Assembly: GCF_051020955.1 (NCBI RefSeq)
Contig: NW_027477080.1
Location: forward strand, 1 to 64,000
DNA from: Megalopta genalis
Lineage: Eukaryota > Arthropoda > Insecta > Hymenoptera > Halictidae
Length of the DNA: 64,000 nucleotides
Direction of reading: 5' to 3'
In this document: one piece after another, positions 62,848 through 64,000 of the stretch
How positions within the stretch are numbered: the stretch's first letter is position 1
How the letters are laid out: each line of letters begins with the position of its first letter
Program-made: the position numbers and the translations under genes
Notes under the pieces: generated by a model
Databases searched by the model: none
The model's input: only the letters and a program-made list of their open reading frames with translations
Told to the model about the DNA's origin: nothing

Positions 62848-64000
62848 ATTTAGCTTCCAGTCAATGCGAAGTAGAAAGCTTAGCTTCAAATCCATGCGTA
62901 ACAAATGATTTAGCTTCAAATACTTGCGATATAAATGATATAGCTACAAATGCAGGCGAAACGAACGAGTTAGCTTCAAATCAATGCGAATGACATGATT
63001 TAGCTGCAAATCGATGCGATGTAGAAGGATTACCTTCAAATCCATGCGAAACAAATGATTTAGCATCAGATACTTGCGATATAAGTGATATAGCTTCAAA
63101 TGCAGTCGAAACAAACGAGTTAGCTTCAAATCCATGCAAAACACATGATTAAGCTTCAAATCAAGGCTATGTAGAAGGTTTAGCTTCAAATCCATGCGAA
63201 ACAAATGATTAAGGTTCAGATACTTGCGATATAAGTGATATAGCTTCAAATGCAGGCGAAACTAACGAGTTACCTTCAAATCCATGCGAAACACATCATT
63301 TATCTTCAAATCAATGCGATGTAGAAGGTTTAGCTTCAAATCCAAGCGAAACAAATGATTTAGCTTCAGATATTTGCGATATAAGTGATATAGCATCAAA
63401 TGCAGGCGAAACGAACGAGTTAGCATGAAATCCAAGCCAAACACATGATTTATCTACAAAGCAATGCGATGTAGAAGGTTTAGCTTCAAATCCAAGCGAA
63501 ACACATGATTTAACTTCAAATCAATGCGATGTAGAAGGTTTAGCGTCAAACCCATGCGAAACAAATGATTCAGGATCAAACACTTGGGATATAAGTGATA
63601 TAGCTTCAAATGCAGACGAATCAAACGAGTTAGCTTCAAAATCCATGCAATTCACATCATTTAGCTTTCAATCCATGCGAAATAGAAGGCTTAGCTTCAA
63701 ATCCATGCAAGACAAATGTTTCAGCTTCAAATCAATACGATGTAGAAGGTTTAGCTTCAGATCCATGCGAAACAAATGATTTAGGTTCAGATGCTTGCGA
63801 TATAACTGATATAGATTCAAATGCAGGGGAAACAAACGAGTTAGCATCAAATCCATGCAAAACACATGATTAAGATGCAAATCAATCCGATGGAAAAGGT
63901 TTAGCTTCAAATCCAAGCGAAACACATGATTTAGCGTCTGATACTTGCGATATAACTGAAATAGCTTCAAATACAGGGGAAACAAACGAGTTAGCATCAA
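62848..64000. repeat. Diverged right-flank satellite
   Basis: HORs here carry many private variants, such as TTCCAGTCAATGCGAAG, AAATGATATAGCTAC, AATGCAGTCGAAAC, GATATTTGCG and TGATTCAGGATC. No near-identical copy is seen in the window. The HOR still reaches the last base. Confidence 0.8.

Larger units (their letters stand above)
1..64000. repeat. Nested satellite array: 30-bp monomers in 150-bp HORs
   Basis: Every part of the window aligns to a monomer of about 30 bp containing TTAGCTTCAAAT followed by a TGCGA or TGCAA core. Five monomer classes occur in fixed order: A (AATCCATGCGAAACA), B (GATACTTGCGATATA), C (AATGCAGGGGAAACA), D (AATCCATGCAAAACACATG) and E (AATCAATGCGATGTAGAAGG). Together they give a 150-bp HOR. 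Hand count of one HOR: A 57, T 38, C 27, G 28 (36.7% GC, + strand A-rich). No stretch over 300 bp departs from the repeat, so there is no room for an ordinary gene or transposon. The array continues past both ends. Function is not readable from sequence; centromeric, subtelomeric or other heterochromatic satellite are all possible. Confidence 0.98.

Noticed and set aside
1..64000. CRISPR array (about 30-bp repeats in tandem)
   Set aside because: The repeats are head to tail with no unique spacers, and there are no cas-like genes.
1..64000. Reassigned stop codons (ciliate-like code) rescuing a giant + frame gene
   Set aside because: TAA, TAG and TGA would all need to be sense, the affected positions are Leu, Ser and Cys codons without a common replacement, and one-base indels would still break the frame.
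1..64000. CENP-B box in the monomer (minus strand TTTCGCATGGATTTGAA)
   Set aside because: It has a TTCG start but lacks the required CGGG and the central A, so it does not match the CENP-B box core.
1..64000. Transposable element or LTR embedded in the array
   Set aside because: No stretch departs from the 30-bp monomer, and there are no terminal inverted or long terminal repeats or transposase or RT-like frames.
1..64000. Telomeric repeats
   Set aside because: No TTAGGG- or TTAGG-like tandem is present; TTAGC recurs only as part of the 30-bp monomer.
1..64000. tRNA, rRNA or other structured RNA genes
   Set aside because: No conserved RNA gene boxes are seen; the only hairpin-like element is the short 5-bp stem in B-type monomers.

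Overview
The whole 64 kb window is a single uninterrupted satellite DNA. I see no unique-sequence gene, RNA gene, mobile element or CRISPR array in it. The base unit is a monomer of about 30 bp built around TTAGCTTCAAAT and a TGCGA core. Five related monomers (called A to E here) make a higher-order repeat (HOR) of 150 bp, sometimes 149 bp. HORs are assembled into macro-repeats of about 0.27 to 7.3 kb offset, many of them almost identical. At this period the window holds on the order of 2,100 monomers and 420 HORs. Array sequence runs off both ends, so the full array is longer than the window. Nuclear DNA of a eukaryote is the natural reading, by inference. One representative HOR counted by hand has about 37% GC and no strong CpG depletion. 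I cannot name the lineage.

Layout: 1-760 is an indel-riddled copy of the same repeat and looks like an unpolished contig end. 816-1350 is a run of 149-bp HORs. 1351-7200 is an older, more diverged left flank with small local duplications. 7200-29832 (domain I) carries eleven pairs of a marker cassette, the two members always about 330 bp apart, and contains two large block duplications (about 4.1 kb at offset 6055; about 5.6 kb at offset about 7.3 kb). 29833-40627 (domain II) lacks the cassette and has 0.6-0.8 kb duplications. 40628-53688 (domain III) is a tandem array of a 5.2-5.6 kb macro-repeat (two full copies and one partial). 53689-62847 (domain IV) is a mosaic of pieces found elsewhere. 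62848-64000 is again diverged and shares old monomer variants with the left flank.

Coding question: on the + strand the consensus HOR is fully open and would encode five ten-residue repeats (LASNPCETND, LASDTCDITD, IASNAGETNE, LASNPCKTHD, LAANQCDVEG), an acidic Cys-rich protein without Met or aromatic residues. One minus-strand frame is also fully open. However, stops (TTA to TAA, TCA to TAA or TGA, TGC to TGA) and 1-bp indels are shared by many copies and have spread with the duplications, and differences between monomers are mostly non-synonymous. The present array is therefore best read as non-coding satellite, possibly derived from a decapeptide-repeat gene. No set of genes works together here. 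The interesting biology is the amplification history and any chromosomal role of the array.
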